Shown one piece after another: positions 9,040-17,012 of a stretch of DNA of 64,000 nucleotides. The DNA comes from Schlegelella_A sp965246805 (lineage in GTDB: Bacteria > Pseudomonadota > Gammaproteobacteria > Burkholderiales > Burkholderiaceae_C). The notes below the pieces were generated by a model, which saw only the letters and a program-made list of their open reading frames with translations, was not told the origin of the DNA and made no database searches. The stretch is taken from assembly GCA_965246805.1 (NCBI GenBank), contig CBDFFO010000009.1, positions 620,001 to 684,000 on the forward strand, read 5' to 3'. Numbering within the stretch: position 1 is the stretch's first letter; each line of letters begins with the position of its first letter. Both the position numbers and the translations under genes were made by a program.

Positions 9040-9115
9040 TCCTCGATAGCTCAGTTGGTAGAGCGCCGGACTGTTAATCCGTAGGTCCCTGGTTCGAGCC
9101 CAGGTCGAGGAGCCA
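9040..9115 (+). tRNA. tRNA-Asn (GTT)
   Basis: A 76-base tRNA with a 7-bp acceptor stem (TCCTCGA/TCGAGGA), G discriminator and encoded CCA. The D arm, the anticodon arm with loop CTGTTAA (anticodon GTT) and the T arm with GGTTCGAGCC are all complete. Confidence 0.98.
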
Positions 9116-9122
9116 AAATAAG

Positions 9123-9154
9123 TGGGGTTAGCTGCTAAGTCGCCGCTAACCCCA
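9123..9154 (+). terminator. Terminator after tRNA-Asn
   Basis: A perfect 10-bp stem (TGGGGTTAGC/GCTAACCCCA) with a 12-base loop begins seven bases after the tRNA and is followed by a T-rich run (TTGTGTTTCTT). It looks like an intrinsic terminator with an imperfect T-tract. Confidence 0.65.
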
Positions 9155-9931
9155 TTGTGTTTCTTGGTCCATTGGTTGCCGTACTGTTGCGGCACCGAGC
9201 CCGCCAGTGGCATTGCGAGAAACCGAAACGGCCCGTCAACACACTCCTGCGAAAGACAGTGCACTCGCTGTGCAAACGCTGCGCGCAGTCGCGCAACACC
9301 GGCGTCGATCCCCGTTCGAACATCCTTCGGCAACCCCACGCAGGGTTTCGCCAAAAGTCACCCCGAATGCCCCGTGCCTTTTGCGCCTAGAGTGATTCCA
9401 CAAGCGACCCTCGCTCAGTCGGATCCATGCCTGGAAGCGACCATTGGCCCGCACCTGCTGGGTCTACTGTTTGTCGCGGTCGACTTGAATTCCGATGCGA
9501 TCCTGTCTGGCGAGCGGTTGCACCGGAAGCGCCTGATGAGCTTCGACCTCTGGTGTCCCGACGGCATGACGCAACACGACCTGTCGGCGATGGCCTTGTT
9601 CAAGGCCATCGCTGAACAGAACGAACGCGCGGGCGCATATCAGTGGGCGGTGGCAGCCCGCGCGAAAAACCCCCTCGTTGGCCGTCAGACGCGCCCATCC
9701 CCATCAGCTCTAAGCACGAACTTCCCACTCGAAAATCCCGCTGCAGTGCACAGCGAACTTCCAAGCGCGTCTGGTTTAGCGCGGGCTGGATCTGTCTGCA
9801 AGTGAAATTTCGTCCCTGGTGATGCCGGGTCGAGAAACTCGCGTCGAGCGGCGTCCCGCTGAAGAGTCAGACGATGCGAGGGTGATGTGAACGCCCCGTC
9901 GGCGCTTCGGCCCATTCCTTACAGCCGGGCC
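9155..9931. other. Gene-poor stretch with a possible coding remnant
   Basis: No convincing gene is present. The + frame open from 9122 to 9805 has coding-like, GC-ending codons only at about 9437-9660 (for example FVAVDLNSDAI, then MSFDLWCPDGMTQHDLSAM). It has no recognisable start or ribosome binding site, and both ends read as noise. It may be the remains of an older gene. Nothing else was recognised here on either strand. Confidence 0.35.
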
Positions 9932-10000
9932 CATAACCGCAGCCGATCGACTCATGAATTGATGTCATTTGCGGCAACGCGGCTCGCCACCTAAGCTTCT
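9932..10000 (+). promoter_or_regulatory. LysR-type regulated promoter, copy A
   Basis: This block aligns without gaps to 14831-14899 (about 49 of 67 positions identical by eye). Shared parts are CATAACCG at 9932, GCCGAT, ATGAATTG at 9954 and CTAAGCTT at 9991. The segment 9954-9968 is an ATGA-N7-TCAT inverted repeat with the T-N11-A form of LysR-family sites. TAAGCT at 9992 is a plausible -10. The first gene downstream starts at 10049. That the local LysR protein binds here is inferred from the second copy next to its gene. Confidence 0.65.
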
Positions 10001-10048
10001 CTGCATTGCCGCACGTCACACCCGCCCATGCCTCGCAAGGAGTCGATC

Positions 10049-10831
10049 ATGTTCATCGGTAAAACCGCTCTTGTCACCGGCTCGACCTCGGGCATCGGCT
10101 TGGGCATAGCCCGCAGCTTGGCCGCGCAGGGCGCCAACCTCATTCTCAACGGCTTCGGTGAGCCCACTGAGATCGAGCGGTTGCGCGCCGAACTCGCAGA
10201 TCAGCACGACGTTCAGGTTCGCTACGACGGCGCCGACATGGGCCGCGCCGACGCGATCGAGGCCATGATGGGCAAAGCCCTGTCGGAGTTTGGGTGTATC
10301 GACCTGCTCATCAACAACGCCGGCATTCAGCACGTGGCACCGGTGGACGAATTTCCGGTCGACAAGTGGTACGCGATTCTGGCTATCAATCTGTCGGCGA
10401 CCTTCCACACGACGCGTCTGGCGCTGCCGGCGATGAAGAAGAAAGGCTTCGGCCGCATCGTCAACATCGCTTCGGCGCACGCGCTCGTCGCCAGTCCTTA
10501 CAAGTCGGCCTATGTGACCGCCAAGCACGGTGTTGCCGGGTTCACCAAGACGGTGGCCCTCGAAGTCGCCGAGGCCGGCATCACCGTCAACGCGGTCTGC
10601 CCCGGCTACGTGCTGACGCCGCTGGTCGAAAAGCAGATCCCCGACACCGCCAAGGCACGCGGCATCAGCCCCGACGAAGTCATCCGCGACGTGCTGCTGG
10701 CCGCGCAGCCGACCAAGAAGTTCGTCACCGTCGAACAGGTGGCCGCGTTGACCTCATTCCTGTGCTCGGAGGACGCGGCCTCAATCACCGGCGCCATCCT
10801 GCCCGTCGATGGCGGCTGGACAGCGCACTGA
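10049..10831 (+). CDS. 3-hydroxybutyrate dehydrogenase-like SDR
   Basis: A 260-residue short-chain dehydrogenase. It has the NAD-binding TGSTSGIG near the N-terminus, NNAGIQHVAPV, and the catalytic Ser with Y-x3-K (YVTAK). The C-terminal PGYVLTPLVEKQIP and PVDGGWTAH are typical of D-3-hydroxybutyrate dehydrogenase, which interconverts 3-hydroxybutyrate and acetoacetate during PHB breakdown. ATG 10049 has AAGGAG seven bases upstream; a shorter-spaced in-frame ATG at 10028 is less likely. It is the first gene behind promoter copy A. A second, divergent paralogue is at 26611-27393. Confidence 0.85.
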   Translation: MFIGKTALVTGSTSGIGLGIARSLAAQGANLILNGFGEPTEIERLRAELADQHDVQVRYDGADMGRADAIEAMMGKALSEFGCIDLLINNAGIQHVAPVDEFPVDKWYAILAINLSATFHTTRLALPAMKKKGFGRIVNIASAHALVASPYKSAYVTAKHGVAGFTKTVALEVAEAGITVNAVCPGYVLTPLVEKQIPDTAKARGISPDEVIRDVLLAAQPTKKFVTVEQVAALTSFLCSEDAASITGAILPVDGGWTAH

Positions 10832-10908
10832 TTTCTGATGTCGACCCTTTCCATTTTTTCCCCCCTTTGATCAACCCGGCCGTTGTGCCACGTCTGAAAG
10901 AGAACCCC

Positions 10909-11382
10909 ATGAACAAGACCACCCTTCGCCAGATCGTCACTGCCGTCGCGCTCCTGACCTCCGGCCTCGCGCACGCCGGCACTTGCCCGGCCGACAAAGT
11001 GGCGGCCAACGACTTGCCCGGTGCTGCGACCGCACCGGTCGGTGTGGTCGATACCGAACTCGCGTCGGTCGATCTGGCCAACGAGAACGTCAAGCTCGAC
11101 CATCGGCGCTTGCGCCTGCGCCACATGACGATCGCGCCGGGCGGGATCGTGCCACTGCACAGCCATGAAGACCGGCCGGCGCTCATCATGGTCAACAGCG
11201 GCGCGATCTACGAGTACAGCAGCAAGTGCGCCGTGCCCATCCTGCACAAGGCTGGCGAAACGGCGCGCGAATTCATGGGCACCAAGCATTGGTGGAAGAA
11301 CACCGGCACGCAGGCGGTGGACCTGACCATCGGCGACATCGTCAACGATGCGAAGCCTGCCACGATGGAAAAGATGATGTAA
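10909..11382 (+). CDS. Secreted cupin-domain protein
   Basis: A 157-residue exported protein. A signal peptide ends at about GLAHA (residue 23), and a single small beta-barrel follows with the cupin pattern GGIVPLHSHEDRPALIMVNSG, whose two histidines and Glu would bind a metal. Cys residues at about 25 and near the middle could form a disulfide. No enzyme activity can be named. It lies 77 bases after the dehydrogenase and 82 before the patatin gene on the same strand, so it is probably part of the LysR-controlled unit. Confidence 0.75.
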   Translation: MNKTTLRQIVTAVALLTSGLAHAGTCPADKVAANDLPGAATAPVGVVDTELASVDLANENVKLDHRRLRLRHMTIAPGGIVPLHSHEDRPALIMVNSGAIYEYSSKCAVPILHKAGETAREFMGTKHWWKNTGTQAVDLTIGDIVNDAKPATMEKMM

Positions 11383-11464
11383 GTCGGCGTCGGCGCCGCT
11401 GACGAACTGAGAGCGGCGCAAGCCCGCGCAGTCCACCCCAAAAACACCAATCGAGGAGCCTCCG

Positions 11465-12604
11465 ATGAATGCAACGACAGCCCGCCCGGCCCCGGGCCGG
11501 CGTGTGCGCGGCCCTGCCCCGTCCGGCCTGCCCGGCCAAGTGGTTCTGGTGCTGCAAGGCGGCGGTGCCTTGGGTGCCTACCAGGTGGGTGTCTACCAGG
11601 CTCTTCACGAAGCAGGCATCGAGCCCGACTGGGTCATTGGCACGTCGATCGGCGCGATCAACGCCGCATTGATCGCCGGCAACCCGCTCAAGCAGCGCAT
11701 CGACCGATTGAATGCGTTCTGGCACCACGTCGAGCAGCCCGCCAGGGCCGCCGGCCCGCTGGACTGGCTCGGCATGGGCAACTGGGCCTCCAACATGACC
11801 ACCGTGATGCGCGGCATCCCGGCATTCTTCGAACCCAACCCGGCAGCATTGCGCGGCGCGCGTGCCAACGTCGGCGTCGAGTCAGCCGCTTACTACAGCA
11901 CCGAACCACTGAGGCAAACGCTGGGCGAGCTGGTGGACTTCAAAAGCCTGCAGAGTGGGCCCACCCGGCTGACCGTCGGGGCAGTCAATGCCTGCACCGG
12001 TGCCATGCGCTATTTCGACAGCCGCAGCGAAGAGCTGTGCGTCGAACACGTGATGGCCTCGGGTGCATTGCCGCCGGCATTCCCGGCGGTGCGCATCGAT
12101 GGCGAGCCTTACTGGGACGGCGGCATCTATTCCAACACGCCGATCGAGGCGGTGCTGGACGACCGGCCTCGTCGCGACGCGTTGATCTTCGCGGTCAATG
12201 TCTGGCATCAGACGGCGCCGGAGCCGGAATCGATTTGGCAGGTGATGGGTCGGCAAAAAGACATCCAGTTCGCCAGCCGCGCCGACAGCCACATCGCGCG
12301 GCAGACGCAGATCCACCGACTGCGCCATGTGATCCGCCAATTGACGCTGCAGATCCCCGCCGGCAAGCAGTCCGACCCTGTGGTCAAGGAACTGGCGTCG
12401 TGGGGCTGCGGCACCACCATGCATGTGGCCCACCTGCTCGCGCCGCGACTAGAAGGCGAGGACCACACCAAGGACCTCGACTTTTCGCCTTCAGGCGTCA
12501 AGGCACGCCGCGAGGCCGGTTATGCCGACACATTGAGCATGATCAAACGCTCGCCCTGGCGAGCACCGACCGATCCGATCGAAGGCGTGGTCGAGCACCA
12601 CTGA
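11465..12604 (+). CDS. Patatin-like phospholipase (DUF3734 type)
   Basis: A 379-residue serine acyl hydrolase of the patatin family. The oxyanion hole GGGALGAYQ is at about 35, the nucleophile elbow GTSIG at about 60, and the partner aspartate in WDGGIYSNTP. After the catalytic domain comes a C-terminal helical region (DSHIARQTQIHRLRHVIRQL) like that of DUF3734 patatins, which often neighbour hydroxybutyrate dehydrogenase genes in Burkholderiales. GAGGAG lies six bases before the ATG. No signal peptide is visible. Lipid or PHB-granule turnover is a reasonable guess but is not shown. Confidence 0.85.
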   Translation: MNATTARPAPGRRVRGPAPSGLPGQVVLVLQGGGALGAYQVGVYQALHEAGIEPDWVIGTSIGAINAALIAGNPLKQRIDRLNAFWHHVEQPARAAGPLDWLGMGNWASNMTTVMRGIPAFFEPNPAALRGARANVGVESAAYYSTEPLRQTLGELVDFKSLQSGPTRLTVGAVNACTGAMRYFDSRSEELCVEHVMASGALPPAFPAVRIDGEPYWDGGIYSNTPIEAVLDDRPRRDALIFAVNVWHQTAPEPESIWQVMGRQKDIQFASRADSHIARQTQIHRLRHVIRQLTLQIPAGKQSDPVVKELASWGCGTTMHVAHLLAPRLEGEDHTKDLDFSPSGVKARREAGYADTLSMIKRSPWRAPTDPIEGVVEHH

Positions 12605-12664
12605 TTGCTCGAACGCTGCGGTCCGGATCACAGAAACCCCAGCTTCACGAGTCAGGAGACCGAA

Positions 12665-12736
12665 GTGAACCGCTTGACCAGGCAACCTGCCCTGCGGCTG
12701 CTGCTGTCTACCGTCGTCGCCGCGGGGACTGCATGA
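12665..12736 (+). CDS. 23-residue leader ORF coupled to the YeeE/YedE gene
   Basis: GTG at 12665 with AGGAG six bases upstream opens a 23-codon frame whose TGA overlaps the ATG of the transporter (ATGA at 12733-12736). The peptide begins MNRLTRQPALRLLLSTVV and resembles a short membrane-targeting peptide. The transporter has no ribosome binding site of its own except inside this frame, so translation through the leader probably delivers ribosomes to it. Confidence 0.5.
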   Translation: MNRLTRQPALRLLLSTVVAAGTA

Positions 12737-13734
12737 TCGCGATCTGGTTCGCGGCCATCGTGTGCGTGGGCGCCATGGGGTTTGCGATCCAGCGCGGCGG
12801 CACCTGCACCGTGGCAGCCGTCGCCGAGGTGGTCGACGATCGCCGCTTTCACCGACTGCGGGCGATGTTGGAAGCGTCGATCTGGGTCGCGGGCCTACTT
12901 GCACTTGCGCAACTGGGTCATCTCGCCGGCAGCATGCCCGGCGGCTATGAGGCCAGCGCATGGACGGTCGTCGGCGGGGTCTTGTTGGGTCTGGGGGCCT
13001 GGTTCAACGGCGCATGTGTGTTCGGCGCCGTGGCACGTCTCGGTTCGGGCGACTGGGTCTATGCCGCGACGCCGGTCGGATTTTTCGTCGGCTGCTTGAG
13101 CGTGATGGCGATCTTCCCGCGGCCGCCCGCGAGCGAGCTCTCGCAAGTGTCCCCGCTTTTCGAGCTGCCGGGAATTTTCGCCGGGGCATTCGTGCTGTTC
13201 GCACTGTGGCGAATGGGCTCCGGCGTGCGGACGCTGCGCCAGCCCGAAGGTTTGGCCCGGCTTCACCAAAAGATCTGGGCGCCACATGTGGCCACCATCG
13301 TCATCGGTGTGAGCTTCGTCGGCACGCTGCTGTTGGCCGGGCGCTGGGCCTACACCGACGTGCTCGCCGATCTGGCCCGGGCCATGGGCGGCCCCGGGAC
13401 CTCGCTGGCGCTGCCTGTGCTGCTGGTGTTGGCGCTGTACGCCGGTGCGCTGGTCGGCGGTCGAACCGCGGGTCTCTGGCGGTCCACCTCCGTTTCGGGG
13501 TCGCGAATGCTTCGATGCTTCGCCGGAGGCGTCGTCATGGGCTGGGGCAGCCTGCTGCTCCCGGGCTCGAACGACGGCTTGATCCTGATCGGCATTCCGC
13601 TGTTACGGCCCTACGCATGGCTGGCATTCGTGAGCATGGTGATCGCCATCGCGGTTGCGATGTCGGCGCGGCGGGCCTGGACTGTCAAGCCCCGAACCAC
13701 TCCCGTAGCGCCGCACCGGCGTCGCTTCGATTGA
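12733..13734 (+). CDS. YeeE/YedE family sulfur-compound transporter
   Basis: A 333-residue inner-membrane protein with about nine hydrophobic helices, of the YeeE/YedE (sulphur transport, DUF395) family. Two half-repeats each carry a family signature: QRGGTCTVAAV near residue 20 and NGACVFGAVARLGSGD near 95, then GGRTAGLWR and WGSLLLPGSNDG in the second half. The two N-terminal cysteines match those used for thiosulfate passage in characterised YeeE; the third is replaced by Gly-Ser. The substrate (thiosulfate or another thiol or persulfide) is inferred. No adjacent TusA-like yeeD gene is present. Confidence 0.8.
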   Translation: MIAIWFAAIVCVGAMGFAIQRGGTCTVAAVAEVVDDRRFHRLRAMLEASIWVAGLLALAQLGHLAGSMPGGYEASAWTVVGGVLLGLGAWFNGACVFGAVARLGSGDWVYAATPVGFFVGCLSVMAIFPRPPASELSQVSPLFELPGIFAGAFVLFALWRMGSGVRTLRQPEGLARLHQKIWAPHVATIVIGVSFVGTLLLAGRWAYTDVLADLARAMGGPGTSLALPVLLVLALYAGALVGGRTAGLWRSTSVSGSRMLRCFAGGVVMGWGSLLLPGSNDGLILIGIPLLRPYAWLAFVSMVIAIAVAMSARRAWTVKPRTTPVAPHRRRFD

Positions 13735-13882
13735 GTTCTAGCGCAACGGCCCAGGGATCGACTCCGAGACGGTCATGCTCTACGCCTGCGATTCGGGGAC
13801 CGATGACGCGCGCAGTCAGGTCGACGTTCCCAAACTGCTCGGCACTGCAATGATCCGCAAAGTGGACGACTAGCCGCAGGCT
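13735..13882. other. Short spacer with an orphan 32-codon frame
   Basis: Between the convergent transporter and lysR genes, a + frame from ATG 13775 to TAG 13873 reads MLYACDSGTDDARSQVDV and onward. It has no clear ribosome binding site and could be the tail of a lost gene. No terminator hairpin with a T-tract was seen. Confidence 0.3.
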
Positions 13883-14779
13883 TCAATCAGTTTCGACCGG
13901 CCTTGGATCCCACTCATAAGCGACCAGCGAGTCGATGACGGCTTGCTGAGAGGGGCCAACCGGCCTTTCGGCCTGGGTCAACAAGACGACCTTTCGCACG
14001 ATAGGCATGTCGTTCATGGTTACGTACCCGAGACCACCCGCCCGGGCGATGGAGATCGGCATGAAAGCGACCCCGAAGTTCGCGCGCACCATGGCCTGAA
14101 TCCAGTCCTCGCGTGACGATTGCTGGACCACTTCCAACTTGACGCCGCGATCGCGCAGCAGGCGTTCGATGTAGGTCGAAAATTCGCACATCACGCGTTC
14201 GCAGTAGCGCTCGCGGTTCAGTTCGATCATCTCGACGCTTGTCCGCCCGCTGAACCGGTGGTCGTCGCCGATCGCGAGCACGTAGTCCTCGCTGAAAAGG
14301 GGTGTCGACGCAAACCGCTTCGGTATCTCGAAGGGGGAGCACATGATGCCCACGTCGACTTCGCCTTGGTCGAGCGCGTCGGTCAGCGCTTCGAGGTTGC
14401 CCTCACGGAAGCTCATCTCGACGTCGGTGTGGCCCTCCTGGCTTCCGACGAAGCCCGGCAGCACCTGCTGGAAGTCGAGCGTGCACATCACGCCGACCCG
14501 CACCACTTCCCTTTGCGCGCCCAGCAGGCGCCGCGCCTCCACTCGCGCGCGGTTGGCCGTCTCGTAGATCTGATGAAAGCTGGGCAGCATGGCCCGCCCC
14601 AGGTCGGTGAGTTGAACCGAGTTCTTGGTCCGGTCAAACAGGCGACCGCCGAGCGCCTCCTCGAGTCGCTGGATCGCCTTGGTCAGGGCCGGTTGGGATA
14701 TGAACGATCTTTCCGACGCCCGCGTGAAATTTAGCGTGTCGGCGACCGCCAGGAAATACCGTATTTGGTAGAGCTCCAT
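13883..14779 (-). CDS. LysR-family transcriptional regulator
   Basis: A 298-residue LysR-type regulator. The N-terminal winged helix-turn-helix is clear (YFLAVADTLNFTRASERSF, SQPALTKAIQRLEEALGG), followed by the two-lobed periplasmic-binding-protein-like effector domain. It is transcribed away from the bufferin operon. The shared promoter region contains an ATG-N9-CAT site 74 bases before its start, the usual arrangement for a regulator that controls itself and its divergent neighbour. A second copy of the same region at 9932 suggests it also controls the hydroxybutyrate dehydrogenase cluster. The inducer is unknown. Confidence 0.92.
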   Translation of the reverse strand: MELYQIRYFLAVADTLNFTRASERSFISQPALTKAIQRLEEALGGRLFDRTKNSVQLTDLGRAMLPSFHQIYETANRARVEARRLLGAQREVVRVGVMCTLDFQQVLPGFVGSQEGHTDVEMSFREGNLEALTDALDQGEVDVGIMCSPFEIPKRFASTPLFSEDYVLAIGDDHRFSGRTSVEMIELNRERYCERVMCEFSTYIERLLRDRGVKLEVVQQSSREDWIQAMVRANFGVAFMPISIARAGGLGYVTMNDMPIVRKVVLLTQAERPVGPSQQAVIDSLVAYEWDPRPVETD

Positions 14780-14830
14780 GAGCGGTGGTCAAGAAGTGGC
14801 GCTTGACCTTACAACAATCCGTCGCGCCGC

Positions 14831-14900
14831 CATAACCGATGCCGATGAGCCAATGAATTGTTGGCATTTCCGCGAGCGGCTCGCGCCCCCTAAGCTTGTC
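14831..14900 (+). promoter_or_regulatory. LysR-type regulated promoter, copy B
   Basis: This is the counterpart of 9932-10000, with the same spacing of CATAACCG (14831), GCCGAT, ATGAATTG (14853) and CTAAGCTT (14890). The putative operator is 14853-14867 (T-N11-A). It lies in the 255-base divergent region between lysR and the bufferin precursor gene, which starts at 15035, leaving a leader of roughly 130 bases. Confidence 0.65.
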
Positions 14901-15034
14901 TTCCATGTCGACCACGCCATGAGCCCACGCCCACCCACGCGTTGGCGCCATGGATCCAGCGCAGCATCGTCTGAGCGGGTCGCTCGAGTGTCATTCAACC
15001 CGCCGGAGAACCGGCATCTACCAGGAGCCTCACC

Positions 15035-15307
15035 ATGACTACACGTCAATCTGTACTCGCCGCTGCCTTCGCCGGTGCGGTGGCCGCCTCAGCGGCCGCC
15101 GTTGCGGGCCCGGTCACGCCGCAGGCAGGCCAGGAGAAATGCTATGGCGTCTCGAAGGCCGGCGCAAACGACTGCGCGAGCGCAACGGGCACCCACGCCT
15201 GCGCGGGCCAGGGATCGAAGAAGGACAACGACCCCAACGAGTTCAAGTATGTCGCCGCCGGCACGTGCGAAAAGATGGGTGGCGCCATGAAGGGTGGCGG
15301 CAAGTAA
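15035..15307 (+). CDS. bufA: Bufferin-type RiPP precursor (DUF2282)
   Basis: A 90-residue exported precursor of the DUF2282 family. A Sec signal peptide covers about residues 1-25 (AASAAAVAG). The mature part has exactly four cysteines, at 36, 47, 56 and 78, in the family pattern EKCYGVSKAGANDC, then HAC, then GTCEKM. In characterised bufferins the neighbouring DUF692 enzyme converts two of these to thiooxazole rings and the product binds copper in the periplasm; that function is assigned here by family and gene context. AGGAG lies seven bases before the ATG. The C-terminus is Gly/Lys-rich and probably flexible. Confidence 0.88.
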   Translation: MTTRQSVLAAAFAGAVAASAAAVAGPVTPQAGQEKCYGVSKAGANDCASATGTHACAGQGSKKDNDPNEFKYVAAGTCEKMGGAMKGGGK

Positions 15308-15339
15308 CGAAGCCCGCGGCAGGTGCGGCGGTCTTGCCG

Positions 15340-16185
15340 ATGCGAACCGACATTCCCCTGCACGGCGTCGGAGTCGGTCTGCGCGCCTCTCACTACCGTG
15401 AATTCCTGTCGCGCCTTCCGCCGGTCGATTGGCTGGAGGTGCACAGCGAAAACTATTTCGGCGACGGCGGCTGGGACCTTCATGTCCTGCAGCAACTGCG
15501 CGCCGACTATCCCATCTCCCTGCACGGCGTAGGCCTCGGCCTGGGCTCGGCAAGTGGCTTTGACGACCAACATGTCGAGCAGCTGGTCCGCCTGGTGCGG
15601 CGGATCGAGCCTGCACGCATCTCGGAGCATCTCTGCTGGTCGGCCACAGCTGAACAACACGTCAACGACTTGTTACCGCTTCCCCTGACCGAGGAGGCGC
15701 TTCGCTTGCTGTGTGAGCGCACCGATGCGCTGCAGATGGCGCTGGGACGCGAAGTGCTCGTCGAGAACGTCTCGAGCGGCCTGCGCTACGTGTCCGATGT
15801 GTTTACCGAGGCGCAGTTCATCCGCGAGCTGGCGGCGCGCACTGGCTGCGGTGTGCTTCTCGACGTGAACAACCTCTTCGTCAACCAGTGCAACCACGGC
15901 GAGAGTGCTCTTGCAGCAATGGCGGAATTGAGCCAGGCCAGCGTTCAGGAAATTCATCTGGCGGGACATCTGGTCACGCCCCATGCGGTGATCGATCACC
16001 ACGGCGACCGCGTGGCCGAACCTGTGTGGGACTTGTACCGCGCGGCACTGCGGCGCTTCGGACCGTGCGCGACGCTGATCGAGTGGGACACGGACATCCC
16101 GGCCCTGGACGTCCTGCTCGAGGAGGCCGCGAAGGCACGAGCGGCATGCGCCAACGTCGCGGAGGAACGCCACCATGCGGCCTGA
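15340..16185 (+). CDS. bufB: DUF692 / MNIO RiPP-modifying oxygenase
   Basis: A 281-residue TIM-barrel enzyme of the multinuclear non-heme iron oxidative (MNIO, DUF692) family, which also includes MbnB and TglH. Metal-site segments are visible in order: HGVGVGLR, EVHSENYF, LHGVGLGLGS, SEHLCW, VENVSSG, LLDVNNLFVN, EIHLAGH and IEWDTDIP. It should modify cysteines of the precursor encoded 32 bases upstream. Its end overlaps the DUF2063 gene by 11 bases. ATG 15340 is used because the first recognised motif follows directly. Confidence 0.93.
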   Translation: MRTDIPLHGVGVGLRASHYREFLSRLPPVDWLEVHSENYFGDGGWDLHVLQQLRADYPISLHGVGLGLGSASGFDDQHVEQLVRLVRRIEPARISEHLCWSATAEQHVNDLLPLPLTEEALRLLCERTDALQMALGREVLVENVSSGLRYVSDVFTEAQFIRELAARTGCGVLLDVNNLFVNQCNHGESALAAMAELSQASVQEIHLAGHLVTPHAVIDHHGDRVAEPVWDLYRAALRRFGPCATLIEWDTDIPALDVLLEEAAKARAACANVAEERHHAA

Positions 16186-16996
16186 ATCGATCGAGACACG
16201 GCAACGGCTGGTGGATATTCAAGGCCTGTTTGCCGCTGCGCTCGTCGATCCCGCCAGGCGCCGCGACTTGCTCACGGCCTGCCGGGGTGACGAGTGGCTG
16301 ACAGCCCTACGGTTCGACCTCTACCGTGACAACCTCAGGGCATCGTGGGAGAAGGCGCTTGCGGCTGCCTACCCGGTCCTGCAGCGCTACGTCGGAGAGA
16401 AGGTCTTCCTGGCGATCAGTGGTCTTTATGGGGGGCATTTTCCTTCCCGCTCCGGCGACCTGAACCGCTTCGGCGGCAACTTGCCGTCCTTCCTGGAACA
16501 GTTTCCGGCGCTATCAGACCACCCTTGGCTGGCGGACTTGGCTCGCCTGGAATGGGCCGTCCACGGCAGCCACTATGCGGCGGATGAAGGCGCGCTTGCA
16601 GCCGAGGCTGCGGCCCGAATGGGCGCGGACGCACTGGACACCTTGGCCGTGGAGCTGCACCCGACCTGCAGGCTGATCCATTCCCCCTGGGACATTGCAG
16701 CCCTTTGGCGCTGGCACCAGGCGCCCGAGCCAGGCCCGTGGACCGATGACATCCGGCGGCCGGTCACGGCACTGGTTTGCAGGCCGCACTGGAAGGTCAC
16801 CGTCCGTGCCCTCGATGCTGGCCAGACCGCGGGATTAGCCGGCATCGCATCGGGCGCGAGATTGGGCGACGCCCTCGAGGCGGCGTTCACTGCCGAGCCG
16901 GAAATGGACGTAGCCGCTGTTTTTTTTGGTTGGCTGCAAGACGGCCTGTTGGTCGAATCGGCAACATCAGTGGACCCAGCAGACGCGAAAAGATGA
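16175..16996 (+). CDS. bufC: DUF2063 partner protein of the MNIO enzyme
   Basis: A 273-residue protein with an N-terminal DUF2063 domain (LYRDNLRASWEKALAAAYPVL, YGGHFPSRSGDLNRFG) followed by a less conserved second domain. In RiPP systems with DUF692 enzymes this partner is thought to bind the precursor and present it for modification. A strong GGAGGAA lies seven bases before the ATG, and the start is inside the end of bufB, so the pair is co-translated. No signal peptide is present, placing modification in the cytoplasm before export. Confidence 0.9.
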   Translation: MRPESIETRQRLVDIQGLFAAALVDPARRRDLLTACRGDEWLTALRFDLYRDNLRASWEKALAAAYPVLQRYVGEKVFLAISGLYGGHFPSRSGDLNRFGGNLPSFLEQFPALSDHPWLADLARLEWAVHGSHYAADEGALAAEAAARMGADALDTLAVELHPTCRLIHSPWDIAALWRWHQAPEPGPWTDDIRRPVTALVCRPHWKVTVRALDAGQTAGLAGIASGARLGDALEAAFTAEPEMDVAAVFFGWLQDGLLVESATSVDPADAKR

Positions 16997-17012
16997 TCAA
17001 TGACATTTGGAA

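Noticed and set aside
9122..9805. A 227-codon + frame after tRNA-Asn, considered as a gene or integrase remnant
   Set aside because: No start signal, no integrase motif, and only about 220 bases of it look coding. Kept only as a possible remnant.
9932..9938. CATAACC as the -35 box of an ECF sigma factor, since some bufferin operons are ECF-controlled
   Set aside because: No ECF sigma gene is in the window, whereas a lysR gene directly adjoins one copy and a T-N11-A site is conserved in both.
11452..11461. TCGAGGAGCC, matching the 3' end of tRNA-Asn, as a possible island attachment site
   Set aside because: Only ten bases match, they include the ribosome binding site of the patatin gene, and no integrase gene is nearby.
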